Origin: Mixta intestinalis
GTDB lineage: Bacteria > Pseudomonadota > Gammaproteobacteria > Enterobacterales > Enterobacteriaceae
Assembly: GCF_009914055.1 (NCBI RefSeq)
Contig: NZ_CP028271.1
Coordinates: 868,001 to 932,000 of the forward strand
Length of the DNA: 64,000 nt
Reading direction: 5' to 3'
A program made the position numbers and the translations under genes. Shown here piece after piece: positions 1 to 8,633 of this stretch. The notes below the pieces were generated by a model. The model saw only the letters and a list, made by a program, of their open reading frames with translations, had not been told where the DNA came from and ran no database searches. Numbering within the stretch: the first letter of the stretch is position 1; each line of letters begins with the position of its first letter.

Positions 1-249
1 AAACGGAGGTTATAGAGCACCCTGGCGAGATAAAGTCTACAACGTGGCGAGAAACTTACAAGTAAGATGTGAGGCAGGTGCGCAAAAAAAGACTGTTCCG
101 TACACAATTTTTAACATCTGCCCTGATTTTTAGCGCCAAAAAAAGTATAAGTCAGTGTGGCGAAACTCAGGCGCAGCCGCGCCAGAGTAGAATCAGCGGG
201 TTATCGGAAGAATGTCTCTGTTTTTAACTGAGATTTATCTTATATTTAC
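1..249. other. intergenic DNA downstream of sulA, probable ompA upstream region
   Basis: No open reading frame is supported here. In E. coli and relatives ompA lies downstream of sulA on the same strand, so this stretch should hold the ompA promoter and its long 5' leader, read toward the left edge. That is inference from gene order; the ompA start itself is outside the window. Confidence 0.45.
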
Positions 250-756
250 TTAATGATACAAAGTTGAGTGAATTTTCAGCCTGTTTTTTTGTCCGTCAAG
301 TAACGAACAGCCCGATTGAGGACGCATAATCAGTCCTAAAGCCTGCCCCACTGAAGCCGCTTCTTCAAGCTGGCGACGCTCATTTTCACTGATATCGTAC
401 GGAAACCATCCTAACACCACGCTGTAATTACCCGTCTGCAATGCTTTTACCATCGCTTCAACCGTACCTGCTTTTGGCTGATTGGTGATTTGCATCATTT
501 TATCCAGCGGTAACCCGGATGCTTTCAGCCAGCTTCGACTGATCTTTTGCGGTGGAGTCAGCCAAAGCTGCCAGCGGGACTGGGTGCCCAGCTGCTGTAG
601 CAGCGGTAGTAACAGCAGCTGCGTCAATCCTGGCTGTGCTTCACTGTAACTTAATTCGCTAATCCAGCCGTGAGCCAGCGACGGTGACAAAGAAGCATTG
701 GGATGGCCTGACAGCGCCGCGCGAGCAAAGGAAGACTTCAGTAAATGAGTACGCAT
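250..756 (-). CDS. sulA: SOS cell-division inhibitor SulA
   Basis: SulA binds FtsZ and blocks Z-ring formation during the SOS response, and is normally removed by Lon protease. The 168-residue product matches the family length (169 in E. coli). The conserved core LTQLLLLPLLQQLG followed by SRWQLWLTP is present, as is the GNYSVVLGW segment and the C-terminal KIHSTLYH, close to the E. coli tail recognised by Lon. The N-terminal 30 residues are divergent, as is usual between genera. The start at 756 is preceded by a near-consensus LexA operator, so SOS control is expected. Position between the ompA side and tfoX matches enterobacterial gene order. Confidence 0.97.
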   Translation of the reverse strand: MRTHLLKSSFARAALSGHPNASLSPSLAHGWISELSYSEAQPGLTQLLLLPLLQQLGTQSRWQLWLTPPQKISRSWLKASGLPLDKMMQITNQPKAGTVEAMVKALQTGNYSVVLGWFPYDISENERRQLEEAASVGQALGLIMRPQSGCSLLDGQKNRLKIHSTLYH

Positions 757-775
757 GATTATCAGCTCATGTGGT

Positions 776-795
776 TACTGTATGGATATACAGTA
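776..795 (-). promoter_or_regulatory. LexA (SOS) box of sulA
   Basis: TACTGTATGGATATACAGTA is a 20-bp near-palindrome with the CTGT-N8-ACAG core and differs from the consensus TACTGTATATATATACAGTA only in the centre. It ends 20 bp upstream of the sulA start codon. This is a strong operator by eye and explains damage induction of sulA. Confidence 0.95.
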
Positions 796-966
796 ATGCG
801 ATAAAAGCCTAAGATCAACCTCATTTTTTGAAAACGTCTCGCAATTTTACGACTTAAATTACGGCAAGCTCATTTAGTAATTGAACCGTTAACCAGAATT
901 GCCTATGTTTTTAGATGATGTAAAACAGGGAGTTAGTCTGAGACTCTTAAGGAAATGGAGCCGCAT

Positions 967-1590
967 ATGGATACACAACAAAGGATTGCTCAATCAAAGG
1001 CACAGCTGGCCGCATTAGGGAATATCACCGTCCGCTCGCAGTTTGGTGGCTATAGTCTGGCAGTAGAAAAGGTCGTGTTTGCCTTGATCGCTAATGGTGA
1101 ACTTTATCTACGTGGCTGCGAAACGTTAAATAGTTATATCAGGATCAGCAAACAGCTTTTATCACCGCTGGTCATTAATAAAAAAGGCCTGCCGGTTATC
1201 CTGCACTATTACCATATCAACGAGGCGCTGTGGGCCGATCGGCCTCTGCTTATCAAACTGTCAAAATCCTCGCTGGCGTTGGCCCGACAGCAAAAAAATG
1301 CCCGCCGAAATAACGTGCGTGTCAAAGATCTGCCTAACATGGGCGTGCGTATGGAAATGCTGTTGCGGGAGATTGGTATCAACAGCGTGCATGCTCTGCG
1401 TGAAGCCGGGGCGAAAGATTGCTGGTTACGATTAAGAGCGCGCAATCAACATTTGGGGCTGAATTGTCTGTTGGCTCTGCAGGGCGCCATTTCCGGACAT
1501 CACCAGGCGGCGCTGCCTGCAGAGGTAAAAGAAGAGCTGCGTCACTGGTTTTATCACACGGTAAACGCAGGTAAAGGACGACATCGTTAA
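967..1590 (+). CDS. tfoX: competence regulator TfoX/Sxy
   Basis: Sxy/TfoX is the co-activator that directs CRP to CRP-S sites of competence genes. The protein has the N-terminal TfoX domain (FGGYSLAVEKVVFALIANGE, then ELYLRGCE) and the C-terminal helical domain with KDLPNMGVRMEMLLREIGI and the terminal AGAKDCWLRLR segment. Length of about 207 residues matches E. coli Sxy (209). An in-frame ATG at 955 exists, but GGAG at 957-960 sits 6 nt before the ATG at 967, so 967 is preferred. The gene diverges from sulA and its end overlaps the end of yccS by 4 bp (convergent). Confidence 0.93.
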   Translation: MDTQQRIAQSKAQLAALGNITVRSQFGGYSLAVEKVVFALIANGELYLRGCETLNSYIRISKQLLSPLVINKKGLPVILHYYHINEALWADRPLLIKLSKSSLALARQQKNARRNNVRVKDLPNMGVRMEMLLREIGINSVHALREAGAKDCWLRLRARNQHLGLNCLLALQGAISGHHQAALPAEVKEELRHWFYHTVNAGKGRHR

Positions 1591-3734
1591 GGCGCAGACG
1601 GTAACGCAAGCTGCTTTTTCAAATGGGCGATTTCCGGAAGCAGGGCTATCAACAGGCCGATTTGCTGTAGCACCAGCTGTCCCTGGGAATCTGCTTCACT
1701 GTTTAAATGGTTAATACGGATAGATAGCGTGTTCATCATCTGCTGTACCTGTTGTTCGCTGACGATGTTGACCTGCAAAACATCGTCGACATAGCACACT
1801 GCATCGTCCAACAGCGCCAGCAGTTCTGGTTGCGTTATCTTTTCCCGATGCGCGCCCAACGCGGATATATAGCTTAAAAAGGAATGATTAAGACAAAGTA
1901 AACGAAAAGCCGCCTCACGCTGTAGCGGATCGGGGCGCATTTCCGTTGACAGATTAGAGACAACGGATGCAAGCTCAGCGTCACCGTTATGTGCATCGCG
2001 CCGCGCAATACGGTAGGTCAGGCGGTTATCTTTACCCTGATGATACTGTTCGAGGATCGCATCCAGATAACGGCAGTTCGCCGTAAAGGTTTTTTCTGCC
2101 ACGGCGGGTAAACGGCGGAAACGCCAGTCTGGCCAGATGTAACTGACGGCAAGCCAGGCAATACCGCAGCCAAGCAGCGTATCGACGATACGCGGTACGG
2201 CGACCACAAAGCCTTCACCCAGCAGATTAAAGCAGAGCAGCACGAGCAGTGTAATAAACATGGTGGCATGCGCGTACTGTACCTGACGAAAGGCGAAAAA
2301 CAGCACGCCGGACAGCACGATTAACAGTAGCTGACCATCAATAGAAGGTACCAGCCATAATACTGGTAACCCAATCGCGATACCCGACAGCGTGCCGATA
2401 ATACGCAACGCCAGACGCCGTCGCGTGGCGTTATAACCGGGCTGGCAAACAAACAGGCTGGTTAACATAATCCAGTAGCCACGTTGCAGGCCGGTGAGCT
2501 GAATAAAAGCGTAGCCGACACAAAGTACCAATGACATACGCACCGCATGACGAAACAGCGGTGATTCTGGCGTCAGGTGACGACTAAAGCGTAGGCGAAT
2601 ATCGCTCCAGCCGGTTAATCCTTCGCTGGAGAGGTGGGTGTCGCTGCCGTTCTGCCGCGCCTGTTCCTGCGCCTGCTCTGATTCAATAGTTGCCAGCTGC
2701 GCATCAATCGCCTTCAGGTTTCTCAGCAGATAACGCAGCGCTTTTTGTCGTGCTTTGTCTTCCGGCGTGTCAGGCAGGCGGTCCAGCGCCGCCTGCAAAT
2801 GATTAAAGGCACGTTCGAAGCGGTTATCGTGCTGATAACTCTGGCGCAGTAAAATAGCTTCCGATAACTGTCGACAGGCCTGTGCCTGCATTGTCAGCAG
2901 GCGTTCAAAACGGAACAGAATTTCACTGTAGCGCCACTCTTGTCGCAGCGCATGATACTGGATGTGGGAGGAACTGGCGCGTTCGTGAATATCCTGCGCG
3001 ACGAAATAGTAATGCAGCGTGCGGCGCGTACCGCGCTGGCCCCGATCGCCGCGCAGGCGACTTTGTATCGAGGTTTTCGTTTCATTAAGTACCGCAACCA
3101 GTTTACCGTTAGCCATGGCTACATCAACTAAACCGCGATCGTCGTTCTCTTCAACATCAGGATCGAACAGATTGGCTTTGGCTTCCAGATATTGTGCCAG
3201 CAGGCTATAGCTACGCGCCAGGTTTTCCTGTAGCGGGCGAATAGGGAAAAGTAAATGCCCTACCAGCGTGAGCAGGTTATACCAGACTGCACCGAGCAGC
3301 AGCAGTATCGGCTGTAAATACCATTGTGAAAACAGGCTGATACCGAGCATGGTATAGATAGCAATCAGCAACGCGCCGAACGCGATAGTGGCATAACGCT
3401 GTCCAAGTGCACCCAGCAGAATAAATCCCCAGGCAGAAAAGGCCAGCCCGATAATGAACAGCCATGGCCAGGGAAACAGTAGTTCAACTGAAACGGAGGC
3501 AATACAAAAGCAGAGCAGGGTAATCAAAAGATTACGTAACCGTCCGGTAAAGCGATCGTCAAGATCGGCCAACGCGGCAGCAACTACGCCCAGCGTTAGC
3601 GGCAGCGTCCAGATAATTTGATCGATCCACCAGGGAAAAGCGGCGGCACCTGCCAACGCAAAAAAAATGCGGGTCAGATATAACCCGCTACTGTTGGCGA
3701 TATAACGACGCATTCCTGCTGTCAGCGCTAACAT
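1587..3734 (-). CDS. yccS: FUSC-family inner-membrane protein YccS
   Basis: This 715-residue protein has the FUSC/YccS architecture: an N-terminal membrane block (about residues 15-150), a cytoplasmic region with GDRGQRGTRRTLHYYF and ERASSSHIQY, a second membrane block (about 400-530, LVLCVGYAFIQLTGLQRGYW) and a C-terminal cytoplasmic part. The family resembles aromatic-acid efflux (AaeB) proteins, but YccS itself has no settled substrate. It lies 12 bp downstream of yccF on the same strand, the usual pairing, and is probably cotranscribed with it. An alternative start at 3713 (MRRYI) cannot be excluded. Confidence 0.93.
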   Translation of the reverse strand: MLALTAGMRRYIANSSGLYLTRIFFALAGAAAFPWWIDQIIWTLPLTLGVVAAALADLDDRFTGRLRNLLITLLCFCIASVSVELLFPWPWLFIIGLAFSAWGFILLGALGQRYATIAFGALLIAIYTMLGISLFSQWYLQPILLLLGAVWYNLLTLVGHLLFPIRPLQENLARSYSLLAQYLEAKANLFDPDVEENDDRGLVDVAMANGKLVAVLNETKTSIQSRLRGDRGQRGTRRTLHYYFVAQDIHERASSSHIQYHALRQEWRYSEILFRFERLLTMQAQACRQLSEAILLRQSYQHDNRFERAFNHLQAALDRLPDTPEDKARQKALRYLLRNLKAIDAQLATIESEQAQEQARQNGSDTHLSSEGLTGWSDIRLRFSRHLTPESPLFRHAVRMSLVLCVGYAFIQLTGLQRGYWIMLTSLFVCQPGYNATRRRLALRIIGTLSGIAIGLPVLWLVPSIDGQLLLIVLSGVLFFAFRQVQYAHATMFITLLVLLCFNLLGEGFVVAVPRIVDTLLGCGIAWLAVSYIWPDWRFRRLPAVAEKTFTANCRYLDAILEQYHQGKDNRLTYRIARRDAHNGDAELASVVSNLSTEMRPDPLQREAAFRLLCLNHSFLSYISALGAHREKITQPELLALLDDAVCYVDDVLQVNIVSEQQVQQMMNTLSIRINHLNSEADSQGQLVLQQIGLLIALLPEIAHLKKQLALPSAP

Positions 3735-3746
3735 TGTTTGCCCGCC

Positions 3747-4193
3747 TTATTGATAACGACGACGTGCATTGGCTTCGCGTGCGGCACGAGCCTCTTCGGT
3801 AGAAACCACGCGGCGACCGACCGGCCAGAGCGCGATAGCCGCCAGCTTAAAGTTAGCGATACCAACCGGAATCCCAATAATTGAAATGCACTGTGTGATG
3901 CCGACCATAATATGAGAAAGGCAGAGCCACCAGCCGAAAAAAATGAGCCATAAAATATTAAGTAACGTGCCGCCGGTGTTCATCAGGACATTACGTCGAT
4001 CGGGATGCAGTTCATCAACATGAACCGCTTCATTGCCATAAGGTAGCAGCGAGAGCTTAGTGATCTCCCAGCAGGAACGCGTCAGCGGTAAAGTGAAGAT
4101 AAAGATAATGCTGACCAGCGTCGCCAGTAACCAGCTCAACGTGGTAAAGAAGCCACCCAGCACAAAATTAAGGATATTCAAAACGGTACGCAT
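3747..4193 (-). CDS. yccF: YccF-family inner-membrane protein
   Basis: The 148-residue product has the same length as E. coli YccF and two YccF domains: an N-terminal hydrophobic pair (LNFVLGGFFTTLSWLLATLVS, LPLTRSCWEITKLSLLPYG) and a C-terminal half with GGTLLNILWLIFFGWW, SIIGIPVGIANFKLA and ALWPVGRRVV. Its function is unknown. It precedes yccS in the same operon and is divergent from helD. Confidence 0.93.
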   Translation of the reverse strand: MRTVLNILNFVLGGFFTTLSWLLATLVSIIFIFTLPLTRSCWEITKLSLLPYGNEAVHVDELHPDRRNVLMNTGGTLLNILWLIFFGWWLCLSHIMVGITQCISIIGIPVGIANFKLAAIALWPVGRRVVSTEEARAAREANARRRYQ

Positions 4194-4328
4194 TACAGGC
4201 TTCCTTCAGAAAACAGTATTTATCAGAGATAGCAGCGTTTGATTGTAACCTGTTTTATCGGTGGAGCGGTAAACTACAGCCCGGTAGACTAGCCCTTAAT
4301 CGAATCCGTATACTTTTGGTTATAACGC

Positions 4329-6383
4329 ATGGAATTAAAAGCAACTTCACTTGGCAAACATCTGGCGCAGCATCCTTATAACCGGGTGCGTCTGTTAAGC
4401 GCGGGAGTAGAAGTCAGCGGTGAAAAACATGAATATCTCATCCCGTTTAACCAGTTACTGGAGATCCAATGTAAACGCGGCCTGATTTGGGGCGAGCTGG
4501 AATTTACCCTGCCGGATAATAAGGTAGTCAGGCTGCACGGAACGGAATGGCAGGAAACGCAACGCTTTTATCATTATCTGTCGCAGGCGTGGCAGCAATG
4601 GAGCGCGGAGATGAGTGAGATCAGCGCGCAGGTATTGCAGCAGTTAGTGGATGAGCTGCTGCGAACGGCGGCTCAGGATCGCTGGCTGAAGCGAAACGAG
4701 CTGGCTGAACGTCAGGCACAAATCGAAGATACCTTTAGCGCATTGCCGTTGCCTGCTGTACGGCTTGATGATTTCGAAAATTGTAGGAGCCTGTATCAGC
4801 AGTGTCTGCACTGGCTGCACAAAGGCGAAGCCACGCTGGCAAATCATAACCAGGCCTGGACGGAACGCATGCTACAGCAGTATGCGGATTTTTTCTCCTC
4901 GGTGGAGAAGACGCCGCTAAACAGCTCGCAGGCGCGCGCTGTAGTGAATGGAGAAGAGACGCTGTTGGTTCTGGCAGGGGCTGGCAGCGGAAAAACGTCG
5001 GTGCTGGTGGCGCGTGCAGGATGGCTACTGCTGCGTCAGCAGGCGCAACCACAGCAGATATTGCTGTTGTCGTTTGGACGCCAGGCAGCGCAGGAGATGA
5101 ATGAGCGCATCAAGGCTCGTCTGCATAATAACGATATTGAAGCGCGTACCTTTCACGCACTGGCACTGCATATTATTCACGAAGGAAGTAAGAAGAGGCC
5201 GGTAATTTCCCGCCTGGAAACCGACAGCACGGCACGACGCCAGCTGTTAATTGAAACCTGGCGGCAGCAGTGTGCCGGGAAAAAAGCGCACGCCAGCGGC
5301 TGGCGTCAGTGGCTAACGGATGAACTGGCATGGACGGTGCCGGAAGGCGATTTCTGGCAGGATGAAATGCTGACGCAGCGTCTGGTAAGCCGCCTGGAGC
5401 AGTGGCTGGGTCTGATGCGGATACATGGTGGTGCTCAGGCGGCGATGATTGCCGATGCGCCTGAAGCCGTGCGCGATCGCTTTGCAAAGCGTATCAAGCT
5501 GATGGCCCCATTAATGAAGGCGTGGAAAACCGCGCTGAAGGAGGAAGGGGCCGTGGATTTCTCCGGGCTGATACATCAGGCGGTAAATCTGCTGGAGAAA
5601 GGGCGCTTTATTAGTCCCTGGAAACATATCCTTGTCGATGAGTTTCAGGATATATCACCACAAAGGGCGGCGTTGTTAAGTGCCCTACGTAAGCAGAATC
5701 GTCAAACTACTCTGTTTGCCGTTGGCGATGACTGGCAGGCAGTTTATCGCTTTAGCGGCGCGGAAATGAACCTGATCAATCGGTTCCATCACCATTTTGG
5801 CAGCGGCGATAGCTGCGTGCTGGATACCACCTACCGCTTTAACGATCGTATCGGTGATATCGCCAATCGATTTATTCTGGAAAATCCTCATCAGCTGGCT
5901 AAGCCGCTAAACAGCCTGACTAAAGGAGGTAAAAAAGCGATTTCGCTATTGCCTGACGATCGGCTGGAAGATCTGTTGAATAAGATTAGCGGCTATGCGC
6001 TTTTGGACGAACGCGTACTGTTGCTGGCGCGCTATTATCATCTGCAACCGGATCTGCTGGCAAAGGCCAAAACGCGCTGGCCGAAGCTGAATCTCGATTT
6101 TATGACGATCCACGCCAGCAAGGGCCAGCAGGCGGATTATGTCATCCTTCTCGGTTTGCATGAGGGGAGCGATGGCTTTCCGGCGGCGCAGCGTGAGACG
6201 GTAATAGAAGAAGGGCTGCTGCCTGAGCCTGAAGATTTTCCTGATGCCGAAGAGCGAAGGCTGGCTTATGTCGCGTTAACACGAGCGAAACAGCAGGTAT
6301 GGCTGCTCTATAATCGCCAGCAGCCATCGGTTTTTGTTGAAGAGTTTAAGCGCCTGGGCGTACCGGTATTGCGTAAACCGTAG
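4329..6383 (+). CDS. helD: DNA helicase IV (HelD)
   Basis: HelD is a superfamily 1, UvrD/Rep-type 3'-5' DNA helicase. The 684 residues equal the E. coli length. An N-terminal HelD-specific domain (residues 1-110) precedes the helicase core: Walker A GAGSGKT at about 217-223, motif Ia FGRQAAQEMNERI, Walker B ILVDEFQDISPQRA, motif III AVGDDWQAVYRFSGA, motif V FMTIHASKGQQADYVI and motif VI AYVALTRAKQQVWL. All catalytic motifs look intact. The gene is monocistronic, convergent with mgsA with only 5 bp between the stops. Confidence 0.97.
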   Translation: MELKATSLGKHLAQHPYNRVRLLSAGVEVSGEKHEYLIPFNQLLEIQCKRGLIWGELEFTLPDNKVVRLHGTEWQETQRFYHYLSQAWQQWSAEMSEISAQVLQQLVDELLRTAAQDRWLKRNELAERQAQIEDTFSALPLPAVRLDDFENCRSLYQQCLHWLHKGEATLANHNQAWTERMLQQYADFFSSVEKTPLNSSQARAVVNGEETLLVLAGAGSGKTSVLVARAGWLLLRQQAQPQQILLLSFGRQAAQEMNERIKARLHNNDIEARTFHALALHIIHEGSKKRPVISRLETDSTARRQLLIETWRQQCAGKKAHASGWRQWLTDELAWTVPEGDFWQDEMLTQRLVSRLEQWLGLMRIHGGAQAAMIADAPEAVRDRFAKRIKLMAPLMKAWKTALKEEGAVDFSGLIHQAVNLLEKGRFISPWKHILVDEFQDISPQRAALLSALRKQNRQTTLFAVGDDWQAVYRFSGAEMNLINRFHHHFGSGDSCVLDTTYRFNDRIGDIANRFILENPHQLAKPLNSLTKGGKKAISLLPDDRLEDLLNKISGYALLDERVLLLARYYHLQPDLLAKAKTRWPKLNLDFMTIHASKGQQADYVILLGLHEGSDGFPAAQRETVIEEGLLPEPEDFPDAEERRLAYVALTRAKQQVWLLYNRQQPSVFVEEFKRLGVPVLRKP

Positions 6384-6388
6384 CGATA

Positions 6389-6847
6389 TTATTTAAGACG
6401 CGTTTGCAGATAATGTTGATAATCCGGGATCTGAACCTGAACGGCCTGAGCGAACAGCGGCGAGTTAATAATGAAGTCGGCGGTAGAGCGGTTGGTGGCG
6501 GTAGGAATATTCCATACTGTTGCCAGACGCAGCAGCGCTTTAACATCGGGATCGTGCGGCACAGCATTGAGTGGATCCCAGAAAAAAATCAACAGGTCAA
6601 TTTTTCCCTCGGCAATCAGTGCGCCAACCTGCTGATCGCCGCCCATAGGGCCGCTCAGCATGGCGTTTACCTTCAGACCGGTGGCTCGCTGAATCAGATT
6701 GCCGGTAGTGCCGGTGGCATACAGCGTATGCTCCTCTAACTGCGTCTTATGCTGACTGACCCACTCCAGCAAAGATGTTTTACAGTGATCGTGCGCCACC
6801 AGAGCGATATTTTTTGCTTCAGCAAGGGTACGAGTGGTTTGCTCCAT
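6389..6847 (-). CDS. mgsA: methylglyoxal synthase
   Basis: MgsA converts dihydroxyacetone phosphate to methylglyoxal and phosphate, a bypass used when phosphorylated sugars accumulate. The 152-residue protein matches the family size. LVAHDHCKT, the phosphate-binding TGTTG and the catalytic-Asp motif GPMGGDQQ are present, followed by DLLIFFWDPL and HDPDVKALLRLA. No anomalies are seen. It precedes csgI/yccT on the other side of a 70-bp gap; both are on the minus strand and could share transcription. Confidence 0.97.
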   Translation of the reverse strand: MEQTTRTLAEAKNIALVAHDHCKTSLLEWVSQHKTQLEEHTLYATGTTGNLIQRATGLKVNAMLSGPMGGDQQVGALIAEGKIDLLIFFWDPLNAVPHDPDVKALLRLATVWNIPTATNRSTADFIINSPLFAQAVQVQIPDYQHYLQTRLK

Positions 6848-6918
6848 TCAGATATCCTGTTGAGAAAGAAGTGAAAAAAGAAAACAGGTCCGAGTTTACC
6901 CTTGCCTGATAGTAAACA

Positions 6919-7569
6919 TCAACTTGCCCGTAGCGCCTTTACCCAGCTCAGCAGGCGTTGACGAGTGGCGCTGTCAACCTGATGAAACCATAGCTGTAGC
7001 AGACGCCCGGTAGGGGCATCGGTACTGACCACATCAATCGGGAATTTTTCCTGCCGCACGCTCAGCGGTGGCTGCTGGGCAAAACGTGGAACTGAGGCTA
7101 TCTGGCCGTTGCGGTTATAAATCATCAACGCTTTTTCCAGATCGGTTTGTTGTTTATCGCGTAGCGGCAAGCGATCGCGACGGCTGGGTACCGTCTGGCC
7201 TGTTTCATCCACTACGATAAAGGCGTTGTTTTTATCAAATTGCCGACGATCGTGCAGATTTTCCAGCGGCGGCAGGCGAATAGAGATCGATTTTGCTTTT
7301 GCCACAAAGGTAACGATCAGCGGATTGGAGACATAGCTGCGCTTTGCACCGTTCTGGGAAGAGCCAACAGGTTTTTCAACCCGAAAAAGAAGTTGATGTT
7401 CGCCATTATCCAGCTCCAGTCCTTCGGCGCCTTTAAGCAGCGAGCCTGAAATTTTTCGTCCGTCCAGCACCAGTAAATCGATATCAGGATCGAGCTTGAG
7501 CGTAGTCGCGTAACAGGATGTTGCGAACAGCAACGCAAGCAAGCCTGAACAGATCAAACGCAGCTTCAT
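6919..7569 (-). CDS. csgI: periplasmic DUF2057/UPF0319 protein YccT (CsgI)
   Basis: The product begins with a clear signal peptide (MKLRLICSGLLALLFATSCYA) and continues as the UPF0319 family, 216 residues against 220 in E. coli. In Salmonella and E. coli this protein, renamed CsgI, is reported to restrain curli assembly; no curli genes lie in this window, so the role here is inherited from homology. Recognisable parts are LDPDIDLLVLDGRKISGSLL and LELDNGEHQLLFRVEKP. The start is supported by AAGGTG-poor but A-rich leader DNA and by the signal peptide. Confidence 0.85.
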   Translation of the reverse strand: MKLRLICSGLLALLFATSCYATTLKLDPDIDLLVLDGRKISGSLLKGAEGLELDNGEHQLLFRVEKPVGSSQNGAKRSYVSNPLIVTFVAKAKSISIRLPPLENLHDRRQFDKNNAFIVVDETGQTVPSRRDRLPLRDKQQTDLEKALMIYNRNGQIASVPRFAQQPPLSVRQEKFPIDVVSTDAPTGRLLQLWFHQVDSATRQRLLSWVKALRAS

Positions 7570-7759
7570 TATTTCTCCAAAAGGTGCACGGAATCCCCGG
7601 CAGTGAATGTATCAAATTCTTACATTATGGCAGCGTGTTAACATTTTAACATATTATTTTGTGCCCTGAATCGTTAAATGTGGTCTGGAAAGTAGATGAT
7701 TCATTCCTGCATGATAAATGGCCTAGAATGGTTGAATTAACAACCTCAGGAGCGGATTT

Positions 7760-8176
7760 ATGAACGATCAACAGATTGCCGATATACTGACTTCCACTCA
7801 TACCATTGCGCTGGTGGGTGCCAGCGATTATCCGGGACGTCCCAGCTATGAAGTTATGGCCTGGTTATTACAGCAGGGGTATCACGTCATACCGGTTAAC
7901 CCCGGGCTGGCTGGTCAGACGTTGCTGGGGCAAAAAGTTTATGCTGCGCTGGCAGATATACCTGAGCCGGTGGATATGGTGGATGTATTCCGCCGTTCGG
8001 AAGCGGCCTGGGGCGTGGCGCAAGAAGCATTCAGCATCGGCGCGAAAACGCTGTGGCTTCAGCAGGGGGTGATTAATGAGCAGGCCGCAGAGCTGGCAAG
8101 AGAGGCGGGCCTGAACGTGGTCATGGATCGCTGCCCAAAAATTGAGATCCCGCGACTGGGATTATTGAAAAAGTAA
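7760..8176 (+). CDS. yccU: CoA-binding domain protein YccU
   Basis: This 138-residue protein is a stand-alone CoA-binding Rossmann domain. IALVGASDYPGRPSYEVMAWL is the nucleotide-binding start, followed by GYHVIPVNPG and VDVFRRSE, and the C-terminal VVMDRCPKIEIPRL. The family is related to the CoA-binding domain of succinyl-CoA synthetase, but no reaction is assigned. CAGGAGCGG upstream gives a good ribosome site. It is divergent from yccT and convergent with hspQ. Confidence 0.93.
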   Translation: MNDQQIADILTSTHTIALVGASDYPGRPSYEVMAWLLQQGYHVIPVNPGLAGQTLLGQKVYAALADIPEPVDMVDVFRRSEAAWGVAQEAFSIGAKTLWLQQGVINEQAAELAREAGLNVVMDRCPKIEIPRLGLLKK

Positions 8177-8182
8177 TCGATG

Positions 8183-8217
8183 AAAAAAAAGCCTGGCGTG
8201 GATAACCACATCAGGCT
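8183..8217 (-). terminator. Rho-independent terminator of hspQ
   Basis: Read on the minus strand, AGCCTG ... CAGGCT encloses an inner GTGG-TTAT-CCAC stem, and a run of eight T follows (the A run at 8183-8190). It lies 36 bp past the hspQ stop and on the plus strand just after the yccU stop. Confidence 0.85.
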
Positions 8218-8252
8218 GTTGTGTGCCGTACTTGTTGCGTCAGGCCAGTAGC

Positions 8253-8570
8253 TTAGTGACGTAGCCGCGGGGCTAACAGCTGCTGGCGAATTGAAGCGGC
8301 TAACTCATCCAGCGACGGCTGTTCCGGGTGCTCGCTTTGCGGCTCCCCTGAAAGCTGCGCTTCGGCCAGGTAAGTATGTACCGGCTCGCCGTCATCATCT
8401 TCAGTCACCACATGATACCAGGGCGCAGCAAGCAACGCTTCGCTGGTTTCAACATCGTCCACGGCGGGATCGTCGAGCGAATATTCCGGATCAACATCAA
8501 CTACCACGCCCAGAAAGCCCAACATCCTGTGACGCACCTGCTGACCAATTCCAAATTTACTGGCAATCAT
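8253..8570 (-). CDS. hspQ: heat shock protein HspQ
   Basis: HspQ is a hemimethylated-DNA-binding (YccV-fold) protein; in E. coli it lowers DnaA and modulates Lon. The start at 8570 gives MIASKFGIGQQVRH and 105 residues, the E. coli length; an upstream in-frame ATG at 8606 would add 12 unsupported residues. GGAGG lies 6-10 bases upstream of 8570. Conserved blocks are LGVVVDVDPEYSL, APWYHVVTEDDDG, HTYLAEAQLS and the C-terminal APRLRH. It has its own terminator. Confidence 0.94.
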   Translation of the reverse strand: MIASKFGIGQQVRHRMLGFLGVVVDVDPEYSLDDPAVDDVETSEALLAAPWYHVVTEDDDGEPVHTYLAEAQLSGEPQSEHPEQPSLDELAASIRQQLLAPRLRH

Positions 8571-8633
8571 CAATACCTCCTGACAAACATTGCCTCTGTA
8601 AACCAATATGGTGGCAAAGGCATCGTTTTCAAG